Shown: positions 15,681 through 24,708 of the stretch, piece after piece
Position numbering within the stretch: position 1 is the first letter of the stretch
Layout: each line of letters starts with the position of its first letter
DNA from: Streptomyces sp. PCS3-D2
GTDB lineage: Bacteria; Actinomycetota; Actinomycetes; Streptomycetales; Streptomycetaceae
NCBI RefSeq assembly: GCF_000612545.2
Contig: NZ_CP097800.1
Coordinates: 558,001 to 622,000 of the forward strand
DNA length: 64,000 nt
Direction of reading: 5' to 3'
Made by a program: the position numbers and the translations under genes
The notes under the pieces: model-generated
Told to the model about the DNA's origin: nothing
The model's database searches: none
Seen by the model: only the letters and a program-made list of their open reading frames with translations

Positions 15681-17459
15681 TCAGCGGGGTGCGGCCGCGG
15701 CCGCCGTCTCGTGCGCGCGCAGGCGCCAACGCGCGTAGATGCGGAGCAGGCCGTGGAGGCGGTACGGGCCGGGCGGCCCGTCCTCCAGCAGCCCGGCCTC
15801 CACGAGCTGTTCGAGTACGGACTCGCTCTCACCGGCCGCGAGGTCGGGGGCCGGCGGGCTTGCGTCCTCGGCGCGCCCGGCCAGCCGGAGGAACGCCTCC
15901 CGCAGCTCGGGGGCGAGCGCGTCGAGCGCCTGCCCCAGGACACCGGGCACGGAGAGCCCCGCGTCCTCCGCGAGCGCCAGGCGGGCGACGGGATCCGCCG
16001 CGAGCCAGGCAGCGCAGTCGGCGACCGACAGGCCGGGCCGGGTCAGCAGCCGTCCCGCGGCGATCCGCAGGGCGAGCGGGAAGTGGCCGCACACAAAGGC
16101 CAGTTCGCGGGTCGCCGCGGGCTCGGCCGCGATGCGTTCGGTGCCGACGAGCCCGGCGAGCAGGGCGTGTGCCTCGGCGGAGCGGAGCACGTCGAGCCGG
16201 TGCACGGCGCCGCCGTGGGTGGCGACGACGGCGGCCAGCTGGCGCCTGCTGGTCACGAGGACGGCGGCGCCGTCCGCGGCGGGCAGCAGCGGCAGCACCT
16301 GCCAGGCGCCGGCCGCGCCGTCGAGGACGATCAGGCGGCGGCCGGGGGCGGGCTCGGGCATGAGCCGCGCCGCCTCCTCGACGGCGACCGGGGTCCCATC
16401 GGGCCGGGTCAGCTGGAGGGTCGACACACCTCCGGGGAAGGACTCCTGGACCTCGTGCGCGGTCTGGCGGGCGAGCGCGGACTTGCCGATGCCCGGCGCT
16501 CCCGAGATGACGACCAGGCGCGGGCCGTCGGCGGCGGTGAGCCGGGCGGCCACGGCCCTGCGGTCGGCGTCGCGGCCGGCGAAGGCGGGTACGGGCGGCA
16601 CCGCGTGCGCCGTCCGGACCGGGGCGGACGGGCCGGCGGGCAGCGCGGCGGGCTCCGCCGCGGCCGCGGCGCGCGGGGGTTCCGGCGGGGCGGGCGAGAG
16701 CTCTTCGGCGCGCAGGATGGCCAGTTCCAGGCGGCGCAGTCCCGGTCCGGGGTCGATGCCGAGTTCGTCCCGCAGCCGGTCGCGGACCGTGCGGTACTCG
16801 GCGAGGGCTTCGGCCTGCCGTCCGGTGCGGTAGAGCGCCTCGACGAGCTGTTCGGTGAAGCGTTCGCGTACCGGGTGGCGGCGTGCGCTCTCGTACAGGT
16901 CGACCAGGACCTGATGGCAGTTGCCGGCGGCGAGTTCAAGGTCGCATACCCGTTCCAGCACCCGCAGGCGCTCCTGTTCCAGGACGGGTACCGCGTCCTC
17001 CTGGAGCAGGTGCGAGGCGACGTTGGCGAGGGGCTGCCCCTGCCAGAGGGCGAGCGCCTCGCGCAGCCGGTAGAGCTCCTCCCCCGGGTCCCCCGCCGAT
17101 CCGGCCCGGGCCGCGAGTGCGCGGAACCGGACGAGATCGAGCGTCTCGGTGTCGCAGCGCATCCGGTATCCGCCGGGAACGGCCTCGATGACGGTGGCGG
17201 ATATGCCGTACTTGGCGAACAGCCGGCGCAGCCGGAGGACGCACGTCTGCAGTGCGGCGCGCGCCGTGGCGGGCGGCTCTTCGTCCCATACGGCACGCAG
17301 CAGGTAGGCGGTCGAAACCACCGCGTTCGGGTGGAGCAGCAGTGCGGCGAGAAGGCTCGTTGGCTTGGACGGTTTGAGAACGACGGAATCCGGGCCGTGC
17401 GCAATGCTCAGGGGCCCCAAAAGCTGGAACCGGATGACTGATCCCCCGTGTCGGGACAC
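15681..17459 (-). CDS. SARP/BTAD-family regulator with NB-ARC ATPase domain
   Basis: This protein is about 592 aa. Residues 1-95 are an OmpR-type winged helix (RFQLLGPLSI, LLAALLLHPNAVVS). The bacterial transcriptional activation domain follows to about 245 (DLVRFRALAARAG, LYESARRHPVRERFTEQL). After a Pro/Ala linker comes an ATPase with Walker A ISGAPGIGKSALA. The TPR part of AfsR-type proteins is missing. It is likely the pathway activator of the RiPP cluster, acting at heptamer repeats such as those at 749-782. In-frame starts are GTG 17459 (after GGGGGAA) and TTG 17471; I chose the GTG. It is transcribed in the same direction as the biosynthetic operon, 97 bp upstream. Confidence 0.9.
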   Translation of the reverse strand: MSRHGGSVIRFQLLGPLSIAHGPDSVVLKPSKPTSLLAALLLHPNAVVSTAYLLRAVWDEEPPATARAALQTCVLRLRRLFAKYGISATVIEAVPGGYRMRCDTETLDLVRFRALAARAGSAGDPGEELYRLREALALWQGQPLANVASHLLQEDAVPVLEQERLRVLERVCDLELAAGNCHQVLVDLYESARRHPVRERFTEQLVEALYRTGRQAEALAEYRTVRDRLRDELGIDPGPGLRRLELAILRAEELSPAPPEPPRAAAAAEPAALPAGPSAPVRTAHAVPPVPAFAGRDADRRAVAARLTAADGPRLVVISGAPGIGKSALARQTAHEVQESFPGGVSTLQLTRPDGTPVAVEEAARLMPEPAPGRRLIVLDGAAGAWQVLPLLPAADGAAVLVTSRRQLAAVVATHGGAVHRLDVLRSAEAHALLAGLVGTERIAAEPAATRELAFVCGHFPLALRIAAGRLLTRPGLSVADCAAWLAADPVARLALAEDAGLSVPGVLGQALDALAPELREAFLRLAGRAEDASPPAPDLAAGESESVLEQLVEAGLLEDGPPGPYRLHGLLRIYARWRLRAHETAAAAAPR

Positions 17460-18259
17460 GCATTCCCCCAATGGGGAGCGTGGGCGGGGGCGGTGGTCAG
17501 CCGGTTCTTCGGGTTCGCCACACGCCGGAAATAGTCCGGACCAATCCCGAAGTCGCCGTCCGCCCCCGTTGGGCGGTGAATAACCGGAACACTACATAGA
17601 GAATCTCGCGGAAGTCGAGCCGGCGGACACTCCTTTCCTTCCCGCAGGCTTTTTCTCCCTTCTCCGTAACCCGGACGCTTCACGCTGTTACCGCCGGTTC
17701 GTCAAAACCGTTAAGCGGTAAACGAATTGCTACCGCTGCGCCATCCAAGCATGATGCCGTGATCCAATTAAGGTGTATATCGCGCCACTGATATGGCCGA
17801 TCCTTTACTCCTCTCCCGCAGGAGCGGCCCGTGCCCCCGCGCCCGCGGTGCGATGGCGGGCAAGTCCTCTGGCAAGGAAGGGCCATCGGGCCGATCGGAG
17901 CGGACCTGCGGTGACGGGACCGCGCGCCGCGACACCCCCGCGGCCGCCACCCCCTTCCGCCCCAGGCCATCTCCGGTCGGGCACGCCCGTGTTCGACGAA
18001 TGCGGCCCGGTCCGTGGACCGAAGGTCAGCCCGCTGGAGCTCCGGCGCGTACGGCCTGGCTGCCGTCTGCGCGCAGACGGTCCTCGGCACGCCGCCGTCA
18101 CCCCGCGGGGACGCGGTCGGCGCCACCGTGCCCGCCCTCCTCGGCCGAGCGGGTCCCGCTCCGGCGCGCCGACGGCCCTCTCCCGCCCGGGAGCAGCCGC
18201 CGGCATGATCCTGGGCGCCGTAGCGGCCACCACCCACCGCGTCCCCCAGGAGTCCCGCC
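17460..18259. other. 800-bp gene-free region upstream of the SARP gene
   Basis: No convincing gene is present. The part at 17570-17790 is clearly more A/T-rich than its surroundings and probably carries the SARP promoter. It contains a hairpin with arms TTACCGC (17688-17694) and GCGGTAA (17715-17721) and a nested CGGTT/AACCG pair, which could be an operator. The rest, up to the esterase ribosome site, shows only low-quality overlapping frames. Confidence 0.6.
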
Positions 18260-19213
18260 ATGCCCGACCGCCCCGTCCTGGAGCCCGCCGCCCAGGCCTT
18301 CGCCGACGCCACCGCCGAGCCGCCGTTCCTCTACGAGATCCCCGTCGCCGACGGCCGCAAGGCCGTGGACGACGTCCAAAGCGGCGACGGCGTCACCCTG
18401 CCGCCCGTGGACCAGGAGTGGCTCACCGTCCCCGGCGGCCCGACCGGCGAGGTCCGCACCCGGATCGTCCGCCCGCGCGGCGCCACCGGCCCGCTCCCCG
18501 TGGTCCTCTACCTCCACGGCGCCGGCTGGGTCTTCGGCAACGCCCACACCCACGACCGCCTCGTGCGCGAACTCGCCGTGGGCGCCGGGGCGGCCCTGGT
18601 CTTCCCCGAGTACGACCTCTCCCCCGAGGCCCGCTACCCGGTGGCCATCGAGCAGAACTACGCCGTCGCCCGCTGGATCACCGCAGACGGCGGCCGGCAT
18701 GGTCTCGACGGCGGCCGTCTCGCCGTCGCCGGAGACTCGGTGGGCGGCAACATGAGCGCCGCCCTCACCCTGATGGCCAAGGAGCGCGGCGACGTCCGCC
18801 TCGTCCAGCAGGTCCTCTTCTACCCGGTGACCGACGCCGCCTTCGACAGCGCGTCCTACCAGGAGTTCGCGGAGGGCTACTTCCTGCGGCGCGACGCCAT
18901 GCGCTGGTTCTGGGACCAGTACACGACCGACCCGGCCCAGCGCGCCGAGATCACCGCCTCCCCGCTGCGGGCCGGCACCGATCAGCTCACCGGGCTGCCT
19001 CCGGCCCTGGTCATCACGGCCGAGGCCGATGTGCTGCGCGACGAGGGCGAGGCGTACGCGGCCAAGCTCCGGGCGGCCGGGGTGCCGGTCACCGCGCTGC
19101 GCGCGCTGGGGACCATCCACGACTTCGTCATGCTGAACGCCCTGCGGGAGACCGCGGCTGCGAACCTGGCCATCGGACTCGCCGTCGACACCCTGCGCGA
19201 GGCCCTGGCCTGA
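18260..19213 (+). CDS. Alpha/beta hydrolase of the hormone-sensitive lipase (esterase) family
   Basis: This 317-aa cytosolic esterase has the oxyanion-hole motif HGAGW near residue 90 and the nucleophile elbow GDSVGG near residue 158. The acid is probably in ITAEADVLRDEGE and the catalytic His in GTIHDF. This pattern is that of HSL-family carboxylesterases acting on short acyl esters. The ATG at 18260 follows CAGGAG. It is not clearly part of the RiPP cluster, being divergent from the SARP gene across an 800-bp gap. The natural substrate is unknown. Confidence 0.9.
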   Translation: MPDRPVLEPAAQAFADATAEPPFLYEIPVADGRKAVDDVQSGDGVTLPPVDQEWLTVPGGPTGEVRTRIVRPRGATGPLPVVLYLHGAGWVFGNAHTHDRLVRELAVGAGAALVFPEYDLSPEARYPVAIEQNYAVARWITADGGRHGLDGGRLAVAGDSVGGNMSAALTLMAKERGDVRLVQQVLFYPVTDAAFDSASYQEFAEGYFLRRDAMRWFWDQYTTDPAQRAEITASPLRAGTDQLTGLPPALVITAEADVLRDEGEAYAAKLRAAGVPVTALRALGTIHDFVMLNALRETAAANLAIGLAVDTLREALA

Positions 19214-19478
19214 GCGCGCCGCCCGGCCCGCCCGAGGTGGGCCTGCGCCCGGCTCCGGGCCCGATGCCGGCACGCGTGCCGAGCCCGGGCCCATCCGACC
19301 TCCGGACGGACGGCGGCCCGGGGCGGGTCCTCGCCCGCGGCGCGGCGAACGGCTCGACGGCCGCCGGACGGGCCCGGGCCCCGGGCCGGCACAGGACGAG
19401 CCGGCGCGTGCGTAGCGGCAGGGGCACCGGTCGGGGTGTCGGTCCCGGTCATGACGCGCAGCCCGTCCCGCGGGCCGG

Positions 19479-19745
19479 TCAGTCCGGCCAGGTGCCCGTC
19501 AGGCGCCTGACGGCCACGGCTCCGCCCCGGTCGATCGCCGCCTTGACCGCGGCGAAGACGGCGCCCTGCAGGACCGCGGCGATGAGGACCTCCCGCCACG
19601 ACCGGTCCTCGTCGGTGGCGTTCGGTGCGTCGTCCTCGTGGCCGAGCCGCTTCCACACCTGCCTGAACGCGATGCCGGCCAGCGCGCCTCCGAGGGCGCC
19701 GAGGGCCATCCCGGCGGGCTTGTACGCGACGGTCGAGGCCTTCAT
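19479..19745 (-). CDS. DUF4235 small membrane protein
   Basis: This 88-aa protein has two hydrophobic segments. The first contains GMALGALGGALAGIAFRQVWKRL and the second VLIAAVLQGAVFAAVKAAI. They are joined by a charged loop (GHEDDAPNATDEDRSW). This is the DUF4235 pattern, common in Streptomyces and of unknown function. The ATG at 19745 follows GGAGG. The 265 bp between it and the esterase gene hold no gene. Confidence 0.85.
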   Translation of the reverse strand: MKASTVAYKPAGMALGALGGALAGIAFRQVWKRLGHEDDAPNATDEDRSWREVLIAAVLQGAVFAAVKAAIDRGGAVAVRRLTGTWPD

Positions 19746-19793
19746 CGGTGCCTCCTCCGCGATTGCGGTTCCGCTTCTTCCTGCCCTGCGCCT

Positions 19794-19832
19794 GCCCGGT
19801 CCGGCGCACGGCTAACGCGGGCCGGACAGGGC
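19794..19832. terminator. Hairpin after the APC transporter gene
   Basis: The arms GCCCGGTCCGGC (19794-19805) and GCCGGACAGGGC (19821-19832) pair with one mismatch. The hairpin lies just downstream of the minus-strand APC gene and upstream of the DUF4235 gene, fitting a terminator for the transporter. Confidence 0.6.
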
Positions 19833-19854
19833 GGGCGCCCGCCGGTCGGCCGGA

Positions 19855-21384
19855 TCACTCTCCGGTGGTGGAGGCGACGGGGCGCCGGGGCGAGGCCTCG
19901 GGCCGGTACGGGGCGGGGTCCGGGGCGGTGGTGGGACGTTCGGTCCAGAACGCGCCGGACGCCGCGCGCCGGACGAGCATCAGGAGCACTCCGACGAGGC
20001 TCAGCCCAAGGGCGATCACCAGCGGCGGACCCATGCCGAACCAGGGCGTTCCGCCGTAGGAGTTCGCCGGGTCCGCCATGTCGGCCACCGACTCCGCCAG
20101 CAGCCAGACCAGCATGCCCGCGCCGACGAGCGGCCCGACCCCGATGAGCAGGAACTCGCGCAGGCCAGCGGTGAGCCGGCGCCGGTGGTAGACCGCGCAG
20201 GCGATGCCGGTGAGGGCGTAGTAGAAGGCGATCAGCAGGGACAGGGCGGTCAGGGAGTCGGCGAGGGCGTTCTCGCTGATCCGGTGGATGAGCAGGTACC
20301 AGACGGTGGCCGTGCCCGCGACCCACCAGGTGCTGACGGCGGGGGTGCGGAACCGGGGGTGGATCAGGCCGAAGCGGCTGGGCAGGGCGTGCCGACGCGC
20401 CATGGACAGGGCGGTGCGCGACGCCGGGATGATCGTCGTCTGGGTCGACGCGAGCGCCGAGGTGGCGACGGCCAGGAGGACGATCCAGTCCCAGCCGCCG
20501 AGGGCCTCGCGGGCCAGGGAGGCGAAGACGGCCTCCTCGTCGTCGGCGTGCGCGGCGAGGTAGCCGGTGCCGGCGTAGGCGACGACCGCGAAGGCCACGC
20601 AGACGTAGGTGGCCAGGAGCACCACGGTCGACCAGATGCCGGCCCGGCCCGGCGCCGAGGAGGGGTCCTTCGTCTCCTCGGTGAGGTTCACGGCCGACTC
20701 CCAGCCCCAGTAGACGAAGACGCCGAGGAGCAGGCCGCCGGTCAGTGCCGTCCCGCCGGCCCCGAACGGGTCGAGCCAGTCGGCGGCCGGACGCAGGGCT
20801 CCCGGGGAGGCGGTGCCGGCGTGGACCCGGTAGAGGGCCACGCCCGCGAAGACGAACAGGCAGGCGGTCTGCAGGAGGACCAGGACGTTCTGCAGCCGGG
20901 CCGCGGCCTGCGTGTCCCGTACGCACAGCGCCGCCATCACCACGATCACGAGCACGGTCAGCGCCTGGCGGATCACGGTGTCGCCCGCCCAGCCGTCCAG
21001 ACCGACGGCCAGCAGCCCGAAGGTCACGGCCACGTCCGCGAGCGAGCCGACGACCAGGACCCCGGCCATCGTGATCGCCCAGCCGCCCAGCCAGCCGGCC
21101 GTGGGACCCAGCGCGCGGGTCACCCAGGAGAAGGTCGTGCCGCAGTCGGGGTCGGCGCGGTTGAGGTAGTAGAAAGCGGATGCGATGAGAACCATCGGTA
21201 CGAACGAAGCGAGCATCACCCCGGGAGCGTGCACGCCGACCAGCGCGACGATCGGCCCGATCACCGCGGCCAGGGAGTACGCCGGCGAAGTGGCGTTGAG
21301 CCCGACGGCGAGCGCGTCGACGAACCCGATCGCGTCCGGTCTGAGCGTGGCGGCCTGCGGCGTCCGCGGGGTGTCTTCGACCAT
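19855..21384 (-). CDS. APC-superfamily amino acid/polyamine permease
   Basis: This 509-aa membrane protein has about twelve hydrophobic helices. It starts with an APC-type first helix region, VGLNATSPAYSLAAVIG, close to the GxSxxxxG substrate-backbone site of the superfamily. A conserved loop, YWGWESAVNLTEETKDPS, follows helix 6 and is typical of APC permeases. The tail is short and hydrophilic. The ATG at 21384 is 64 bp downstream of a 24-bp element that also precedes the saccharopine-dehydrogenase-like gene at exactly the same distance. Transporter and enzyme are therefore probably co-regulated by the TetR protein between them. The substrate is unknown; an amino acid or amine acted on by that enzyme is a reasonable guess. 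Confidence 0.9.
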   Translation of the reverse strand: MVEDTPRTPQAATLRPDAIGFVDALAVGLNATSPAYSLAAVIGPIVALVGVHAPGVMLASFVPMVLIASAFYYLNRADPDCGTTFSWVTRALGPTAGWLGGWAITMAGVLVVGSLADVAVTFGLLAVGLDGWAGDTVIRQALTVLVIVVMAALCVRDTQAAARLQNVLVLLQTACLFVFAGVALYRVHAGTASPGALRPAADWLDPFGAGGTALTGGLLLGVFVYWGWESAVNLTEETKDPSSAPGRAGIWSTVVLLATYVCVAFAVVAYAGTGYLAAHADDEEAVFASLAREALGGWDWIVLLAVATSALASTQTTIIPASRTALSMARRHALPSRFGLIHPRFRTPAVSTWWVAGTATVWYLLIHRISENALADSLTALSLLIAFYYALTGIACAVYHRRRLTAGLREFLLIGVGPLVGAGMLVWLLAESVADMADPANSYGGTPWFGMGPPLVIALGLSLVGVLLMLVRRAASGAFWTERPTTAPDPAPYRPEASPRRPVASTTGE

Positions 21385-21448
21385 GTTCCCTCACTGGTGC
21401 GGTGTGAACGGGGCGTGAATGCGATGAGGAAACCCGTGCGTCACCCGG

Positions 21449-21472
21449 AAGGTCAATGGTGTTGGCATAAGA
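21449..21472 (-). promoter_or_regulatory. 24-bp operator/-35 element, copy A (APC gene promoter)
   Basis: This is identical to the element at 22263-22286 read in the opposite direction. Read toward the APC gene it contains TTATGCCAACACCATTGACC, that is an operator-like core followed by a TTGACC -35 box. Its inner edge is 64 bp from the APC start. The core has a short ATG...CAT dyad. It is most simply a binding site of the intervening TetR regulator. Confidence 0.8.
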
Positions 21473-21528
21473 GCTCTGGCTCATGTCCGGCCCCAGGCGC
21501 CCCTCCGGACCCCGGCCACCGCGCCGGC

Positions 21529-22236
21529 TCAGCCGCGGGCATCCGCCAGCTGCCGCTCCGCCGTGTCCAGCAGCATCTCCAACGCGACGGGGTAGGCGCT
21601 GTGCGGCATCCGGGCGGCGAGCAGCCCTGCGGTGGCGGCGATGTTCGGGTAGGCGTCGGCCGGCAGACGGGCGTACGTCGACTCCCAGCGTTCCTCGTCC
21701 GACGCGCGCGCCTCGGCCGACAGGGCGAGCGGGCCCGCGTCGAGGGCCGCGAAGGCCAGGCTCTGGTCGATGTAGGCGTGGTAGATCCGCACCGCGTCCT
21801 CGTCCGCGAAGCCCGCTCCGCGCAGGATGCCCAGGATCGCCTCGTCGGCCGCGATCTCACGCGGCCGTCCGGTCACCCGGCTCGCGGTCAGCAGGGCGGC
21901 CTGCGGGTGGGCGAGATAGGCGCCGTGGATCCGCAGGCCGAGGGTGCGCAGGTCGTCGCGCCACCTGCCGGTGGGAGCCCAGCCGGCCAGTGCCCGGCCG
22001 ATCAGCTCCTCGCCGATGGCGAGGGTGAGGCCGTCCATGCCCTCGAAGTACCGGTAGAGGGTGCTGGGGTCCGCGCCCAGGGCGGCGCCGAGCCGCCGGG
22101 CGGACAGGCCCGCGCTGCCGTGCTCGCGCACCATCCGCAGCGCCGTCTCGACGATCAGCCGCTCGGAGAGCACCGTCCCCTGCCGGGTTGGCCGCCGTCG
22201 CCTGCGCGCCTCCTCGGGAACCACGTCCTTCGCCAT
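21529..22236 (-). CDS. TetR-family regulator of the APC/saccharopine-dehydrogenase-like genes
   Basis: This 235-aa protein has the N-terminal HTH LIVETALRMVREHGSAGLSA followed by RRLGAALGADPSTLYRYF, with typical TetR spacing, then a helical C-terminal ligand domain. Two starts are possible. The ATG at 22236 has GGAGG nine bases upstream, while the ATG at 22254 itself overlaps that ribosome site, so I prefer 22236. A perfect 24-bp operator copy lies just upstream (22263) and another lies beyond its stop (21449). It thus sits between two identical sites and probably represses the transporter, the dehydrogenase and itself. Confidence 0.9.
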   Translation of the reverse strand: MAKDVVPEEARRRRRPTRQGTVLSERLIVETALRMVREHGSAGLSARRLGAALGADPSTLYRYFEGMDGLTLAIGEELIGRALAGWAPTGRWRDDLRTLGLRIHGAYLAHPQAALLTASRVTGRPREIAADEAILGILRGAGFADEDAVRIYHAYIDQSLAFAALDAGPLALSAEARASDEERWESTYARLPADAYPNIAATAGLLAARMPHSAYPVALEMLLDTAERQLADARG

Positions 22237-22262
22237 CGCCGCCCGCCTCCGCATCCAGTCGG

Positions 22263-22286
22263 TCTTATGCCAACACCATTGACCTT
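22263..22286 (+). promoter_or_regulatory. 24-bp operator/-35 element, copy B (divergent tetR/dehydrogenase promoter)
   Basis: This is the second perfect copy of the element, in the 110-bp region between the TetR gene and the saccharopine-dehydrogenase-like gene. It reads toward the dehydrogenase gene and ends 64 bp before its ATG, the same distance as copy A from the APC gene. TTGACC at its end can serve as a -35 box, so repressor binding would block polymerase directly. Confidence 0.8.
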
Positions 22287-22350
22287 AACTCGGAGCGACC
22301 GGTTCCATCAGCCCTCAGAGGCGGACGCCTCGCCGAGAAAGGACCAAGAC

Positions 22351-23598
22351 ATGCGTGTTCTGCTTGTGGGTGCCGGCGGTGTCGGAAGCGCGATCACCAA
22401 GATCGCCGCTCGCCGCGACTTCTTCGACCACTTCGTCGTAGCCGACTACGATCTGGCCCGCGCGCAGGCCGCGGTCGCCGCCCTGGGTGCCGACGAGAAG
22501 CGCTTCGGCGCTCGCCGCGTCGACGCCTCCGACGAGGCGGCGGTGACCGCGCTGCTCGCCGAGCACGCGTGCGACGTACTGATGAACGCCACCGATCCGC
22601 GCTTTGTGATGCCCCTGTTCAACGCCGCATTGGCGGCGGGCAGCCACTACGTCGACATGGCCATGTCCCTCTCCCGCCCGCACCCGGAGCACCCGCACAG
22701 CGAGTGCGGGGTCAAGCTCGGCGACGAGCAGTTCGAACAGGCCGCGCAGTGGGAGAAGTCGGGCCGCCTGGCGCTCGTCGGCATGGGCGTCGAGCCCGGC
22801 CTGTCGGACGTCTTCGCCCGCTACGCGGCCGACGAGCTCTTCGACGACATCGAGGAGATCGGCATCCGCGACGGCGCGAACCTGACCGTCGAGGGCCATG
22901 ACTTCGCCCCGTCCTTCAACATCTGGACGACGATCGAGGAGTGTCTGAACCCTCCGGTGGTCTACGAGAGCGAGCGCGGCTGGTTCACCACCGAGCCGTT
23001 CAGCGAGCCTGAGGTCTTCGACTTCCCCGAGGGCATCGGGCCGGTCGAGTGCGTCAACGTCGAACACGAGGAGGTCCTCCTCGTACCGCGCTGGGTCGGC
23101 GCCCGCCGGGTGACCTTCAAGTACGGCCTCGGCGAGGACTTCATCGGCAAGCTCAGGACGCTGCACGCCCTGGGGCTGGACTCCACCGTCCGGGTGCCGG
23201 TCCGCGGGGAGGACGGCGCAGAGGTCCGGGTCTCGCCGCGCGACGTGGTGGCTGCCTGCCTGCCCGACCCGGCGACGCTCGGGGACCGGATGACGGGGAA
23301 GACCTGCGCCGGGACCTGGGTCAAGGGCACCAAGGAGGGCCTGCCGCGCGAGGTGTACCTCTACCACGTGGTCGACAACCAGTGGTCGATGCGCGAGTAC
23401 GGTTCCCAGGCCGTCGTCTGGCAGACCGCCGTCAACCCGGTGGTGGCCCTCGAACTGCTCGCGACCGGGGCGTGGTCCGGTTCCGGTGTCCTGGGCCCCG
23501 AGGCCCTGCCGCCGCTGCCGTTCCTGGACCTGCTGACGGCGTACGGCTCCCCCTGGGCCCTGCGCGAGCAGGACCCCGCCCCGGCCGCAGGCCACTGA
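22351..23598 (+). CDS. Saccharopine dehydrogenase-family oxidoreductase
   Basis: This 415-aa protein begins with a Rossmann NAD(P) site, VLLVGAGGVGSAITKIAARR. It continues with the family pattern DVLMNATDPRFVMPLFNAALAAGSHYVDMA and GMGVEPGLSDVFARYAADEL. The family includes saccharopine and carboxynorspermidine reductases and lysine dehydrogenase-like enzymes that work on amino-acid-derived imines. It starts at ATG 22351 after AAAGG. The TetR regulator and APC permease share its 24-bp promoter element, suggesting use of an imported amino acid or amine. The precise substrate cannot be read from the sequence. Confidence 0.88.
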   Translation: MRVLLVGAGGVGSAITKIAARRDFFDHFVVADYDLARAQAAVAALGADEKRFGARRVDASDEAAVTALLAEHACDVLMNATDPRFVMPLFNAALAAGSHYVDMAMSLSRPHPEHPHSECGVKLGDEQFEQAAQWEKSGRLALVGMGVEPGLSDVFARYAADELFDDIEEIGIRDGANLTVEGHDFAPSFNIWTTIEECLNPPVVYESERGWFTTEPFSEPEVFDFPEGIGPVECVNVEHEEVLLVPRWVGARRVTFKYGLGEDFIGKLRTLHALGLDSTVRVPVRGEDGAEVRVSPRDVVAACLPDPATLGDRMTGKTCAGTWVKGTKEGLPREVYLYHVVDNQWSMREYGSQAVVWQTAVNPVVALELLATGAWSGSGVLGPEALPPLPFLDLLTAYGSPWALREQDPAPAAGH

Positions 23599-23679
23599 CC
23601 CGGCCGACGCACGGAACCGAAATGATCTCCTTTGGCGTCCTTGTCACCACGTGACCGTCCAAGGGAGAGGAGAGGCGAC

Positions 23680-24582
23680 GTGGAGCAGACCCGTCGTGCC
23701 GTACTGACTCTGGGAGCCGGGGTGGCGCTGAGCGCGGCGCTGCCCGCGGGCGCGGCTCGCGCGGCGGCGCCCGGAGGGGGTGGGGAGGCCGTCCGACGGC
23801 TGCGCGCACTGGAGCGCGAGTACGGCGCGCGGGTGGGGGCGTACGCCCGGGACACCCGCTCGGGCCGGACGGTGCGGTACCGGGCGAACGAGCTGTTCCC
23901 CATGTGCTCGGTGTTCAAGACGCCGGCCGTGGCGGCCGTGCTGCGGGACCTGGACCGAGACGGCGGGTTCCTCGCCCGGCGGATCCACTACACGCAGGAG
24001 GACGTCACCTCCGCGGGCGGCGGCTTGGTGACCGGCCGGCCCGAGAACGTCGCCGGCGGTCTGACGGTGGCCGAGCTGTGCTCGGCCGCCATCGCCCAGA
24101 GCGACAACGGCGCCGCGAACCTGCTGCTGCGCGAGCTGGGAGGGCCCACGGCGGTCACCCGGTTCTGCCGTTCCCTCGGGGACCGCACGACGCGACTCGA
24201 CCGCTGGGAGCCGGAGCTCAACTCGGCCGAGCCGTCGCGGGTGACCGACACGACCACTCCGCGGGCCATCGCGCGCACCTACGGGCGTCTCGTGCTCGGC
24301 GACGCGCTCGTTCCGCGGCACCGGGAGCTCCTGACCCGGTGGCTGGTGTCGAACACGACGAGCGACGAACGGTTCCGCGCGGGCCTGCCCCGCGACTGGG
24401 TGATCGGGGACAAGACGGGCGCCGGGTCGTACGGGACCAACAACAACGTGGGCATCGCCTGGCCTCCCGGGCGGCCGCCCGTGGAGCTGGCGGTGCTGAC
24501 CACCCGGCCGGACGCCGCCGCGCCGCACGAGAACGCACTGGTCGCCAAGGCCGCCGAGGTGCTGGCGGCGGCGCTCTCCTGA
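23680..24582 (+). CDS. Class A beta-lactamase, Tat-exported
   Basis: This 300-aa protein starts at GTG 23680, just after GGGAGAGGAGAGG. The twin-arginine front TRRAVLTLGAG and the Ala-rich stretch ending GAARA predict a Tat signal peptide. All class A motifs are present: S77-VFK80, S141-DN143, E177-PELN and K245-TG247. The enzyme should hydrolyse penicillin-type beta-lactams outside the cell membrane, as in many Streptomyces with no production pathway nearby. The neighbours give no regulator of the BlaI/BlaR type, so expression is probably constitutive or globally controlled. Confidence 0.95.
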   Translation: MEQTRRAVLTLGAGVALSAALPAGAARAAAPGGGGEAVRRLRALEREYGARVGAYARDTRSGRTVRYRANELFPMCSVFKTPAVAAVLRDLDRDGGFLARRIHYTQEDVTSAGGGLVTGRPENVAGGLTVAELCSAAIAQSDNGAANLLLRELGGPTAVTRFCRSLGDRTTRLDRWEPELNSAEPSRVTDTTTPRAIARTYGRLVLGDALVPRHRELLTRWLVSNTTSDERFRAGLPRDWVIGDKTGAGSYGTNNNVGIAWPPGRPPVELAVLTTRPDAAAPHENALVAKAAEVLAAALS

Positions 24583-24708
24583 CGGAGGGGTCGCTTCGGT
24601 CCGTACCGCGGGCGGGCCCGCGGTACGGCAGCCGGCCTCCGCGCCGGGCTCCCCGCCCGAACGGGGCCCCTGAGGTGTGCCGGACCTCGTGCGGGGCAGG
24701 CGGATGGC

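Noticed and set aside
17680-18312. Minus-strand 210-codon frame in the gap before the esterase gene
   Set aside because: It has poor codon structure, no recognisable family and overlaps the esterase start.
20185-22350. N-terminal extension of the saccharopine-dehydrogenase frame on the plus strand
   Set aside because: The extension runs antisense through the APC and TetR genes. The family starts exactly at ATG 22351, with a ribosome site and Rossmann motif.
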